28,154 nt of DNA, from the NCBI GenBank assembly GCA_900768675.1, contig CAAGDT010000020.1:1-28154 (forward strand), read 5' to 3'. This document shows positions 20,395 through 28,154 of the stretch, piece by piece (within the stretch, counting starts at the first letter, position 1; every line of letters begins with the position of its first letter). Made by a program: the position numbers and the translations under genes. A model generated the notes under the pieces. The model was given only the letters and a program-made list of their open reading frames with translations. It searched no databases and was not told the origin of the DNA. The DNA comes from Oscillospiraceae bacterium (GTDB lineage: Bacteria > Bacillota > Clostridia > Oscillospirales > Ruminococcaceae).

Positions 20395-22992
20395 ATGTCT
20401 GACAAGGAAGAAAAGCTTTCGCCTATGCTTGCCCAGTACCTTAAAATCCGTAACGAGTATAAGGGCTACGTTGTTTTTTTCAGGCTCGGCGATTTTTATG
20501 AAATGTTTTTTGAGGACGCAGAAAATATTTCAAAGGAACTTGAGCTTACTCTTACTTCAAGAGCGGGAGTGCCTATGTGCGGCGTTCCCTATCATGCGGT
20601 AGAAACATATCTCAAACGGCTTATCGACAAGGGCTATAAGGTTGCAATCTGCGAGCAGCTCCAGGACCCCGCACTTGCCAAAGGGCTTGTTGAGCGGGAC
20701 GTTATAAGGCTTGTAACCCCGGGAACTCTCTACGAGGACAGTATGCTTGACGAAAGCCGCAACAACTATATCGGCTGCTTTTACGGCGGAGATAAGCTTT
20801 GCGGAATGGTTTTTGCGGATATTTCAACGGGAGAGTTTCATATCTGCGAGAAAAAGGGCGCAAGGGTACAGCAGGAGGTAATCGCCGAGATTTCCCGCTA
20901 TACTCCCTCCGAGCTTTTGTTCAACGACAAGTTTATTGATTATACCGAGGTGCAGGATTTCTTACGCACAAGGCTTGACGGAGCAACGGGAGAGCTTTTC
21001 GAGGAGGACATGTTTGAAACCTCGGATACCGCCGCTCTTGACGGGCAGTATTTTGCTTCTCCCTCGGATACAGAAACGCTAAAGAAGCTTCCTGCGGCGG
21101 CAAAGGCGCTGTATGCGGTTTTCCGCTATATAAACAGAACACAAAAGGCTGAAATCAAGCGCTCGGTAAGCCTTATCCCGCATTATGCCGATGATTATAT
21201 GAATCTGGGGCTTACCGCAAGGCGGAACTTAGAGCTTACCGAAACTATGCGAAGCAAGGACAGAAAAGGCACGCTTCTCTGGGTACTGGACAAGACAAGA
21301 ACTGCCATGGGCAGAAGAAAGCTCCGCCAGTTTATTGAGCAGCCCCTTTTAAGCGCTCCCGCAGTAATGGAGCGGCTTGACGCTGTGGACAAGTTCTTTT
21401 CCGACTATCTGCTGACCGAGGAAATAAGAGAATCCCTTAACGGAATTTACGACCTTGAGCGGCTTATTTCAAGAATAGTTTACCGTGCAGCAAGTCCTCG
21501 TGACGTTATGGCGCTGGGGCTTACCTGCAAGTGTATTCCTGCCCTTAAGGAAAAGCTTTCCGCCGCCGATTCAAGGCTTAATGCAAGGCTTAACAGCGAG
21601 ATTGACCCACTTCAGGAAATAGCGGCGCTGGTTGAAAATGCAATCGCCGAAAATCCGCCTGCGCTTACCAAGGACGGCGGCTATATCCGTGACGGCTTCA
21701 ACGAGGAGCTGGACAGGCTTCGTGAGATTTCAAGAGGCGGCAAGGATATTCTGAAGCAGATTGAGGAGCAGGAGCGGGAAAGCACGGGTATCAAGAACCT
21801 TAAGGTAGGCTACAACCGTGTTTTCGGCTACTATATCGAGGTTTCGAAGGGCAACGTTTCCCTTGTTCCCGACCGCTATATAAGAAAGCAGACCCTTTCA
21901 ACCGGCGAGCGTTACATAACCGAGGAACTGAAAAAAATCGAGAATGAAATCCTCGGCGCAAACGACAAGATTTTAGCCCTTGAAGCGGAGATTTTCTCCG
22001 AGGTAAGGGAGTTTATATCCTCAAAGCTTGAAATCGTACAGCGCACAGCGGAAGCAATTGCATACATAGACGTTTTGCAGAGCTTTGCCGTTGTTTCAAG
22101 GGAAAACGGCTATGTGCGGCCTGATATTTCCCTTGAAAGCGTAATTGAAATAAAGGACGGGCGGCACCCGGTTATTGAAAAAATCCGTACCGAGCAGGTC
22201 TTCACTCCCAACGACGCTCATCTTGATGTAAAGGACAACCGCCTGCTTATTATAACAGGACCGAACATGGCGGGTAAATCCACCTTTATGCGCCAGACCG
22301 CAATCATCACCATTATGGCGCAGATAGGCTGCTTTGTTCCTGCAAAGTCGGCAAGAATAGGAATTGTGGATAAAATTTTCACCCGTGTAGGCGCCAGCGA
22401 CGACCTTGCGGCAGGACAGTCAACCTTTATGGTGGAAATGACCGAGGTGGCGGAGATACTGAAAAACGCAACCCCGAAAAGCCTTGTTATCCTTGACGAA
22501 ATCGGAAGGGGCACATCCACCTTTGACGGAATGTCAATTGCAAAGGCGGTTGCAGAATATATCAACACGAAAATCGGCTGCAAAACCCTTTTCGCAACCC
22601 ATTACCACGAGCTTACCGCCCTTGAAAGCAGCAACAAGGGAGTAAGAAATTACAGTGTTGCGGTTATGAAAAAGGGCGACGATATAAAGTTCCTGCACAA
22701 GATAGTAGACGGCGGAACGGACAACAGCTACGGCATTGAGGTAGCGAAGCTTGCGGGACTGCCCCAAAAGGTTATAGACGCAGCAAAAACCGCCCTTTCG
22801 GATATTGAGCGTGGCTCAAAGATTGAGCTTGAAAAGCGGCTTAATAAGGAGGAGGAGCAGGAGCAGCAGTTCGACTTCTCAGCTATTGCCCGCAAAAACG
22901 TAATACAGGCGATAAAAAATCTTGATATGGACAATATTACGCCAAGAGAGGCGTACGCTCAGCTTGAAGAATTCAAAAAAATGCTTGAATAA
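20395..22992 (+). CDS. mutS: DNA mismatch repair ATPase MutS
   Basis: An 865-residue mismatch-recognition protein. The mismatch-reading Phe-x-Glu motif is at 34-36 (GDFYEMFF). Connector, lever and clamp domains follow. The C-terminal ABC-type ATPase has Walker A GPNMAGKST (about 622-630), a Walker B ending in LDEIGRGTSTFDG and ATHYHELT. Start ATG 20395 is preferred over GTG 20389 because AAAGGG would be only 2 bases from the GTG but 8 from the ATG. It is followed after 18 bp by mutL and is part of the miaB operon. Confidence 0.98.
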   Translation: MSDKEEKLSPMLAQYLKIRNEYKGYVVFFRLGDFYEMFFEDAENISKELELTLTSRAGVPMCGVPYHAVETYLKRLIDKGYKVAICEQLQDPALAKGLVERDVIRLVTPGTLYEDSMLDESRNNYIGCFYGGDKLCGMVFADISTGEFHICEKKGARVQQEVIAEISRYTPSELLFNDKFIDYTEVQDFLRTRLDGATGELFEEDMFETSDTAALDGQYFASPSDTETLKKLPAAAKALYAVFRYINRTQKAEIKRSVSLIPHYADDYMNLGLTARRNLELTETMRSKDRKGTLLWVLDKTRTAMGRRKLRQFIEQPLLSAPAVMERLDAVDKFFSDYLLTEEIRESLNGIYDLERLISRIVYRAASPRDVMALGLTCKCIPALKEKLSAADSRLNARLNSEIDPLQEIAALVENAIAENPPALTKDGGYIRDGFNEELDRLREISRGGKDILKQIEEQERESTGIKNLKVGYNRVFGYYIEVSKGNVSLVPDRYIRKQTLSTGERYITEELKKIENEILGANDKILALEAEIFSEVREFISSKLEIVQRTAEAIAYIDVLQSFAVVSRENGYVRPDISLESVIEIKDGRHPVIEKIRTEQVFTPNDAHLDVKDNRLLIITGPNMAGKSTFMRQTAIITIMAQIGCFVPAKSARIGIVDKIFTRVGASDDLAAGQSTFMVEMTEVAEILKNATPKSLVILDEIGRGTSTFDGMSIAKAVAEYINTKIGCKTLFATHYHELTALESSNKGVRNYSVAVMKKGDDIKFLHKIVDGGTDNSYGIEVAKLAGLPQKVIDAAKTALSDIERGSKIELEKRLNKEEEQEQQFDFSAIARKNVIQAIKNLDMDNITPREAYAQLEEFKKMLE

Positions 22993-23010
22993 ATAATCGA
23001 GGTTAAAGCT

Positions 23011-24978
23011 TTGGCAAAGATAAATCTTCTTGACAAAAGCGTTTTCGAGCTTATTGCGGCAGGCGAGGTAATCGAGCGGCCTGCTTCGGTAATTAAGGAG
23101 CTTGTTGAAAACGCAATAGACGCAGGAGCAAGCCAGATAACTGTTGAAATAAAGGACGGCGGCAGGAGCTTTATGCGGGTAACGGATAACGGCTGCGGAA
23201 TAGCCCACGAGGAAATCCCCACAGCTTTTCTCCGCCACGCCACCAGCAAGGTAAAAACCGCCGAGGATCTTGACAGGATTTTCACCTTAGGCTTTCGTGG
23301 AGAAGCTCTTGCCTCCGTTGCGGCAGTTGCAAGGGTAGAGGTGCTTACAAAGGAAGCGGAAAGCCCTATAGGCAGCAACTTCAGGATAAGCGGCGGCGAG
23401 GTGCTTGAACACGAGAGAACGGGCTGCCCCGACGGCACGACTATAATTATACGAGACTTGTTCTACAACGTCCCCGCAAGGCAGAAGTTCCTGAAAAAGG
23501 ACGTTTCCGAAGGAAATCAGGTTCAGTCCCTTGTGGATAAGCTTGCTTTGGCTCACCCGGAAATTTCCGTCCGCTTTATCCGTGACAACAAGCTTATCCG
23601 TGACACAGCAGGCAATTCCGACGCCTATTCAGCGGTTTACGCTGTTTTCGGAAAGCAGTTCGCCGCTTCCATGATACCCGTTGACTTTACGCTTAACGGG
23701 GTTTCGGTTTACGGCTATACCTCCTCGCCCCTTTTCGGCAGGGCAAACAGAGCTTTACAGTATTTCTTCGTAAACGGAAGATACGTCCGCTCCGTTATAT
23801 GCACAACCGCCCTTGAGGAGGGCTACAGAAACAGTATGATGACGGGGAAGTTCCCCGCCTGTGTTTTGAGCATAAAGCTTTCTCCCGAGCTTTGCGACGT
23901 AAACGTAAGCCCCTCGAAAACCGAGGTGCGCTTCGCCTACGAAAAGAGCGTTTTTGACGCAGTACATTTTGCTATAAAAAACGCAGTCCTCTGCGCCGAT
24001 AACGGCAGGGAGATAAAGCTTACACAGCACGAAATCCCCGCTGAAAAGCCGGATAACCGCTCCGCGGAAAAGCAGCTTGCGGAAAAGGCGGAAAAAGCCC
24101 TTGAAGCGGCATTTGAAAAGCCGGAAGCGCCCGCTTCTGAGCCTGTAAAAGCCTTTGAAATAAAGGAAAAGCCGGTTTATTTTCATTCGGAAATCAAGCC
24201 CGTTGAGCCAAAGCCCCAGGAAAGTCCCTTTGTCCAGCAGCGCTTCTCTGAGCCGCCTGCGCCTAAAAAGTCAGCCCCGATGGCAGGGATAATTGCAGAG
24301 TGCGACGACGAGGAGCAGGAAAGCGGCGGCTTCAAGTACCTTGGCAGCGGCGCTTTTGCAAGCAAGGCTCAGGAAATCCCCGAAAAGCCTGCTGTAACAG
24401 CAGAAGAACCCGAGAAATTCCGCCTTGTTGGGGAGATTTTCGGAACATATATAATCTGCGAGCGGGGCGAGGAAATGCTGCTTATCGACAAGCACGCCGC
24501 CCACGAAAGAATACGCTTTGAGCAGCGCAGAAACCAGCTTTTTACCTCCTCACAGCTGCTTGCGGAAAGCGTTTTTACTGCCCTTACCCCCGAGCAGTAC
24601 AACGCTGTTCAGGAGAACAAAGAGCTGCTTGAAGAGGCGGGAATTGAGGTTATACTAACCGAGGGCTGCCGTGCTGAAATTACCGCAGCACCCTCAGCGC
24701 TTACAGGAATTTCCCCTGAGGATATGCTGCTTCGGGCGGCAGAGCTGCTCGCAAACGGAAATAAGAGCATAATAGACGAGCTTTACGACGATTTGCAGCA
24801 CAGCAAGGCCTGCAAATCCGCAATAAAAGCCCACGACAAAAACACTGCCGAGGAGCTTGAAGCCCTTGTGCGGCAGGTGCTTTCCGACGAAAAGATACGC
24901 TTCTGTCCCCACGGCAGACCCGTAATCGTAAAGCTTTCAAAAAAAGAGATAGAAAAGTATTTCAGCCGTATAGTCTGA
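23011..24978 (+). CDS. mutL: DNA mismatch repair protein MutL (with endonuclease motifs)
   Basis: A 655-residue GHKL ATPase that couples MutS to strand removal. The N-terminal ATPase motifs are ELVENAIDAGA, DNGCGI and GFRGEAL, within the first 100 residues. A long disordered linker rich in Glu, Pro and Lys (about 335-470) follows. The C-terminal domain keeps the latent endonuclease signature: DKHAAHERIRFEQ (the DQHA motif with Lys in place of Gln), ACKSAIKAHD and CPHGRPV. This is the type found in bacteria without MutH. The start is TTG with GAGGT 7 bases upstream. Confidence 0.97.
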   Translation: MAKINLLDKSVFELIAAGEVIERPASVIKELVENAIDAGASQITVEIKDGGRSFMRVTDNGCGIAHEEIPTAFLRHATSKVKTAEDLDRIFTLGFRGEALASVAAVARVEVLTKEAESPIGSNFRISGGEVLEHERTGCPDGTTIIIRDLFYNVPARQKFLKKDVSEGNQVQSLVDKLALAHPEISVRFIRDNKLIRDTAGNSDAYSAVYAVFGKQFAASMIPVDFTLNGVSVYGYTSSPLFGRANRALQYFFVNGRYVRSVICTTALEEGYRNSMMTGKFPACVLSIKLSPELCDVNVSPSKTEVRFAYEKSVFDAVHFAIKNAVLCADNGREIKLTQHEIPAEKPDNRSAEKQLAEKAEKALEAAFEKPEAPASEPVKAFEIKEKPVYFHSEIKPVEPKPQESPFVQQRFSEPPAPKKSAPMAGIIAECDDEEQESGGFKYLGSGAFASKAQEIPEKPAVTAEEPEKFRLVGEIFGTYIICERGEEMLLIDKHAAHERIRFEQRRNQLFTSSQLLAESVFTALTPEQYNAVQENKELLEEAGIEVILTEGCRAEITAAPSALTGISPEDMLLRAAELLANGNKSIIDELYDDLQHSKACKSAIKAHDKNTAEELEALVRQVLSDEKIRFCPHGRPVIVKLSKKEIEKYFSRIV

Positions 24979-24995
24979 TGAGCTGACGAGGTTTT

Positions 24996-25934
24996 ATGGA
25001 TAAAATTTTTCTTGTGGCAGTATGCGGGCCTACCGCTTCGGGCAAAACCCGCCTTGCCGTAGATTTAGCAAAGGAGTTCGGCGGCGAGGTTGTTTCCGCC
25101 GACTCAATGCAGATATACAAAAAGCTTGATATTGCCAGCGCAAAGCCCACCGAGGAGGAAAAGCAGGGCATTCCCCACCACCTTATGGACTTTCTTCCGC
25201 CCACCGAGCCATTTTCCGTTGCGGATTATGTTGAAGCGGCGAGAAAGGTTATCGCCGATATAACCGGGAGGGGCAAGCTTCCCGTGCTTTGCGGCGGAAC
25301 GGGGCTATATATAAGCTCCCTTATAGACAACATTACCTTTGACGACACCGCCTGCGACTACGCTTACAGAGAAGAGCTGCGGCAGATTGCGGCAGAGCAG
25401 GGAAACGGGGCGGTTATGGAAATGCTGAGACGGGTTGACCCGGAGTGCGCCGCAAGACTGCACGAAAACAATCTTTCAAGGGTGATACGGGCGCTGGAGG
25501 TGTATAAGCTCAGCGGCAAGACTATGACTCAGGTGCAGGCGGAAAGCCGCCTTGTGCCTTCTCCCTATAACCCCTGTATGATGATGATAGACTACGACAG
25601 GGAAACCCTTTACAGCCGCATTGATAAGCGGGTTGACCTTATGCTTGAGGCAGGACTTTTAGCGGAGGCGGAAGAGTTTTTTACCCACAAGGACTATGTA
25701 ACCGCTTCCCAGGCAATCGGCTACAAGGAGCTTAAGCCCTACTTTGACGGGGAGTGCAGTCTCGATGAAGCGGTGGAAAATCTTAAGCGGGAAACGAGAA
25801 GATATGCCAAAAGACAGCTTACCTGGTTCAGAAAAGACAGCAGAATTAACCGAATTTCCGCCGATAATACCACAGAATATGATAAAATTTTAAAAAATGC
25901 AGAAATTTTAGTGAAAAAATATAGCTTTTTATGA
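24996..25934 (+). CDS. miaA: tRNA dimethylallyltransferase MiaA
   Basis: A 312-residue enzyme that transfers a dimethylallyl group to N6 of A37 in tRNAs reading UNN codons, providing the substrate for MiaB. The P-loop is GPTASGKTRLA (about 10-20). SADSMQIYKKLDIASAKPT and GGTGLYISSL are characteristic, and the C-terminal region has QAIGYKEL. GAGG lies just ahead of the ATG, 17 bp after mutL. The last codons contain the extended -10 of an hfq promoter just downstream. Confidence 0.97.
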   Translation: MDKIFLVAVCGPTASGKTRLAVDLAKEFGGEVVSADSMQIYKKLDIASAKPTEEEKQGIPHHLMDFLPPTEPFSVADYVEAARKVIADITGRGKLPVLCGGTGLYISSLIDNITFDDTACDYAYREELRQIAAEQGNGAVMEMLRRVDPECAARLHENNLSRVIRALEVYKLSGKTMTQVQAESRLVPSPYNPCMMMIDYDRETLYSRIDKRVDLMLEAGLLAEAEEFFTHKDYVTASQAIGYKELKPYFDGECSLDEAVENLKRETRRYAKRQLTWFRKDSRINRISADNTTEYDKILKNAEILVKKYSFL

Positions 25935-25941
25935 AAAAGTA

Positions 25942-25950
25942 TGATATAAT
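25942..25950 (+). promoter_or_regulatory. Extended -10 promoter for hfq (TGa-TATAAT)
   Basis: TGATATAAT lies just after the miaA stop. A -35 hexamer at the right distance is poor (TAGCTT at 25922-25927), as is common with extended -10 promoters. The start would be near 25957, giving hfq its own structured leader of about 185 bases. Confidence 0.6.
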
Positions 25951-25969
25951 AGTCTTTATAAGAACCTCT

Positions 25970-26116
25970 GCTGTTACCGAAATCAAAGATTTCGAACAGC
26001 AACGAGAACCTTGAAATATACGTTCGCCGCTATGCGGCGGTCGGCTGCGCCGACATGAGAACTGCGTTCTCATAACGTACATTATAGAATTATTTGGGGA
26101 GTGTTTTTATCCCCAA
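25970..26116 (+). promoter_or_regulatory. Highly structured hfq leader with a contiguous four-way junction
   Basis: Three structures follow each other. (1) GCTGTT (25970-25975) and CGAAATC (25978-25984) pair with GATTTCG (25988-25994) and AACAGC (25995-26000). (2) Outer stem TACGTT (26019-26024)/AACGTA (26074-26079) closes three adjoining hairpins with no unpaired base between them: CGCCGC-TAT-GCGGCG, GTCGGC-TGC-GCCGAC and ATGAGAAC-TGC-GTTCTCAT. (3) TTGGGGA (26094-26100) pairs with TCCCCAA (26110-26116) just ahead of the ribosome site AAAGGA (26127-26132). No family known to me matches it. It could be a regulatory RNA leader or a palindromic insertion. Confidence 0.6.
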
Positions 26117-26142
26117 GGACCAAGAGAAAGGACAGATAAAAA

Positions 26143-26391
26143 ATGGCAAAGGATATCAATCTTCAGGACGTATTTCTTAATCAGGCAAGAAAAGACCGTA
26201 TTCCTGTAACAATCTATATTACAAACGGCTTCCAGTTCAAGGGAATTGTAAAGGGCTTCGATAACTACACCGTTATCCTTGATACCGACGGAAAGCAGAA
26301 TCTTATCTACAAGCACGCTATTTCCACAATCACCCCCTTAAGACCGATTTCTCTGCTTGACGCTTTTGAGAAGGAAGAGGGCAAGGAATAA
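26143..26391 (+). CDS. hfq: RNA chaperone Hfq
   Basis: An 82-residue Sm-like protein forming hexameric rings that bind small RNAs and U- or A-rich mRNA. The Sm1 region is VTIYITNGFQFKGIVKGFDNYTVIL (24-48) and the Sm2 signature is YKHAISTI (about 57-64). Full length for a Gram-positive Hfq, with a short acidic tail. It follows miaA, the usual order in many bacteria, but with a 208-bp gap filled by the promoter and structured leader described separately. The HlyD-like gene follows after 28 bp. Confidence 0.97.
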   Translation: MAKDINLQDVFLNQARKDRIPVTIYITNGFQFKGIVKGFDNYTVILDTDGKQNLIYKHAISTITPLRPISLLDAFEKEEGKE

Positions 26392-26419
26392 TCCCATAAT
26401 AGGAAAGGACGGCTGAAAT

Positions 26420-27655
26420 ATGGCGGATTTCGATAAACGTCGGGCGCTTACAACCCGTGTTATATGGCTGCTTATCGGTCTGTTTTTCCTTATAATGGTA
26501 ATAAGCCAGCTGGTTATATATTTCAACACTCCTATAAAAACCGAGGTTGCGACACTTTATACAACCACCGAGTCAATCGGCTTCAAGGGCGTTTATGTGC
26601 GTGATGAGAAGTATGTTTCCTATCCCGTAAACGGCGTTATAAGCTACACTCACCCCGACGGCTCGAAAATTGCAAAAAACTCCGTAATCGCCGAGGTTTA
26701 TAGCAGCAGAAACGATATTGCAATACAGCAGCAGATAGACGAGCTTACCGCCCAGAGAGCAGTCCTTGCGGACGCAGAGGCGCTTGTGGGAACGGACACC
26801 TCTCAGCTTGAATCCTTTTCTAATCAGATAAACGAGAAGTATTCTCTTATGATGCAGTACCTTATAAGCGGCGACTATAAGAGCGCCTCCTCGCTGAAAA
26901 GCGATATGCTGAATCTTCGGAGCAAGCGGGAAATCGTAAAGGGAACGGAAACCTCCTATCGGGAAAAGATAAACGAGATAGATAAAGAAGTAGCTTCACT
27001 AAGAGCAAAAATAACCAGTCAGCCCTACGAAATCTCAATCGGCGAAACCGGCTATTTCATAAGCACCGTAGACGGCTACGAGGACAGGCTTAACAGCACC
27101 ACGGTTTTCGACCTTACAAAGGAGCAGATAAACGCCATAATCGCCGAGGACAAGCCTGAACAGAATCCTTCGGGAGTTATCGGAAAGCTTATCAGCAATT
27201 ATAGCTGGTATATGGTTGCAGTACTTGACACGGTACGCCTTGGTACTGTTTTCGAGGGAGCAACGGTAACGCTGAGGATAGGCTCCTCCCCGAAAAACGT
27301 AAAGGCGCAGATAGTAAGCCTTGAACGGCAGCAGGACGGAAGCAGTATTGCAATCTTTGAGTGCGATATGTTCCTTGCGGACTTTATAGACAGCAGAGTG
27401 GCGCAGGCAAAGCTGCTTATGGACGATTACAGCGGAATAAGAATACCTAACGAAGCCATAAGAGTTGTTGGTGATGACGTTGGAGTCTATACCCTTGACG
27501 GAATTGTGGTTGAGTTTAAAAAGATAAGGCAGATAATTTCAGAAGAGGATTATACATTAGTTGAGGATACAACCGATTTGGACGGCTATATTTCTTTATA
27601 TGATACTGTAATAGTGGAAGGAAAGGATTTATATGACGGAAAAATTATCGGATGA
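26420..27655 (+). CDS. HlyD-like single-pass membrane protein of unknown role
   Basis: A 411-residue protein with one N-terminal membrane helix (about 15-36) and a large outer part. This contains a barrel-sandwich/lipoyl-like half (about 45-95, VSYPVNGVISYTHPDGSKIAKNSVIAEVY), a helical hairpin (about 95-205) and a second beta-rich half (about 260-350). This is the plan of HlyD/membrane-fusion adaptors, but no ABC or RND pump gene is adjacent. It overlaps the yggS start by 23 bp and sits at the head of what is, in many Clostridia, the yggS-sepF cell-division cluster, so an envelope or division role is possible. Function unknown. Confidence 0.8.
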   Translation: MADFDKRRALTTRVIWLLIGLFFLIMVISQLVIYFNTPIKTEVATLYTTTESIGFKGVYVRDEKYVSYPVNGVISYTHPDGSKIAKNSVIAEVYSSRNDIAIQQQIDELTAQRAVLADAEALVGTDTSQLESFSNQINEKYSLMMQYLISGDYKSASSLKSDMLNLRSKREIVKGTETSYREKINEIDKEVASLRAKITSQPYEISIGETGYFISTVDGYEDRLNSTTVFDLTKEQINAIIAEDKPEQNPSGVIGKLISNYSWYMVAVLDTVRLGTVFEGATVTLRIGSSPKNVKAQIVSLERQQDGSSIAIFECDMFLADFIDSRVAQAKLLMDDYSGIRIPNEAIRVVGDDVGVYTLDGIVVEFKKIRQIISEEDYTLVEDTTDLDGYISLYDTVIVEGKDLYDGKIIG

Positions 27656-28154
27656 GCGCCTTAAGGAAACAGCCGAAAGCTATAAGCGTATAACCGAACA
27701 GCTTGAAAATGCAAAGCAAAAGGCAGGAAGAACCGACGAGGTACGCCTTATGGGCGTTACAAAAACCGTTGCTCCCGAGCTTATTAACTATTCGGTAGGT
27801 CTTGGCGTAAGGCTTTTGGGTGAAAACAGGGTTCAGGAATTTCTCGACAAGCGTGACAGCTACGACAGCACCGCAGAGGTTCATTTTATCGGCGGGCTGC
27901 AAACAAATAAAGTAAAATATATTATAGATAAGGTAAGTATGATTCATTCCGTTGACAGCTTGCGGCTGGGCGAGGAGATAAGCCGCCGTGCGCTGGCTAA
28001 GGGAATAAGAATGGACATACTTACAGAAATAAATATCGGCAGCGAGGAAAGCAAGGGCGGGGTAAGTCCCGAAAGCCTTGACGAACTCCTTTATGCGCTG
28101 GCAGAGCTGCCCGGAATAAGGCTTCGTGGCTTTATGACGATACCGCCCGTGAAC
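27633..28154 (+). CDS. yggS: YggS-family pyridoxal phosphate homeostasis protein (partial, cut by window end)
   Basis: The first 174 codons are present; the frame is open to the window end. Translation begins MTEKLSDERLKETAESYKR. Family landmarks are visible: the cofactor lysine in LMGVTKTVAPE (about residue 44), LLGENRVQE, HFIGGLQTNKVKYI (family usual HFIGHLQxNK, here Gly for His), and IHSVDSLRL. YggS/YlmE proteins bind pyridoxal phosphate without known catalysis and keep its level in balance. AAAGGA is 7 bases ahead of the ATG, inside the 3' end of the HlyD-like gene (23-bp overlap). In Bacillus ylmE precedes sepF. Confidence 0.93.
   Translation, partial: MTEKLSDERLKETAESYKRITEQLENAKQKAGRTDEVRLMGVTKTVAPELINYSVGLGVRLLGENRVQEFLDKRDSYDSTAEVHFIGGLQTNKVKYIIDKVSMIHSVDSLRLGEEISRRALAKGIRMDILTEINIGSEESKGGVSPESLDELLYALAELPGIRLRGFMTIPPVN

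Noticed and set aside
26019..26079. Cloverleaf-like fold taken as a tRNA or T-box
   Set aside because: There is no acceptor stem with CCA, no T-loop (TTCGA) or anticodon geometry, and the loops are only three bases. It is a palindromic four-way junction, not a tRNA or T-box.

Overview
The window reads as chromosomal DNA of a low-to-mid-GC Gram-positive anaerobe of class Clostridia. An Oscillospiraceae/Ruminococcus-like genome is my best guess, by inference. Reasons: strong AGGAGG-type ribosome sites, several TTG starts, consensus TTGACA/TATAAT promoters with 17-bp spacers, a long-form HPF, a ferredoxin-dependent 2-oxoacid oxidoreductase operon, and Bacillus-like gene orders (lon-engB; miaB-ricA-mutS-mutL-miaA-hfq). 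There is no tRNA, rRNA, CRISPR array, prophage or complete transposase gene.

Layout. 1-217: palindromic element C and the engB terminator. 218-3200 (minus): lon-engB. 3387-3740 (minus): ComEA-like protein. 3837-7935 (minus): terminator, palindromic element A1, then a translationally coupled operon of a histidine phosphatase, tex, a YcxB-like membrane protein and queH. 8084-8894 (plus): an XRE regulator with element A2 in its leader. 8973-12254 (minus): ATPase, ferredoxin and the alpha, beta and gamma subunits of a 2-oxoacid:ferredoxin oxidoreductase. 12364-12888 (minus): zinc-ribbon membrane protein. 13055-14836 (plus): pyrG. 14844-16076 (minus): dinB, opposed by an XRE + ImmA/IrrE pair (16272-17217, plus). 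17227-17398: element B. 17404-17975 (minus): hpf. 18126-18230: element A3. 18402-28154 (plus): miaB, ricA-like, mutS, mutL, miaA, hfq, an HlyD-like membrane protein and yggS, which is cut by the window end.

How the genes work together. The right-hand block combines tRNA A37 modification (miaA makes i6A, miaB thiomethylates it), mismatch repair (mutS, mutL with endonuclease motifs), RNA chaperoning (hfq) and the start of a cell-division/PLP cluster. The central block feeds CO2 and low-potential electrons through ferredoxin. The most regulatory-looking spot is 16077-16271. Here dinB (translesion polymerase) and an XRE-metalloprotease pair are driven by two consensus promoters pointing at each other, with start sites about 15 bp overlapped. 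That geometry suits a switch in which DNA damage or another signal inactivates the XRE repressor.

The second theme is a dense set of palindromic, protein-free elements in the intergenic DNA. Family A has three copies (53, 105 and 172 bp). The largest carries a nested 62-bp insertion flanked by GTTG and supplies the last codons of queH. Families B and C have different arms but share end motifs and a covarying apical core. The hfq leader folds into a contiguous four-way junction.
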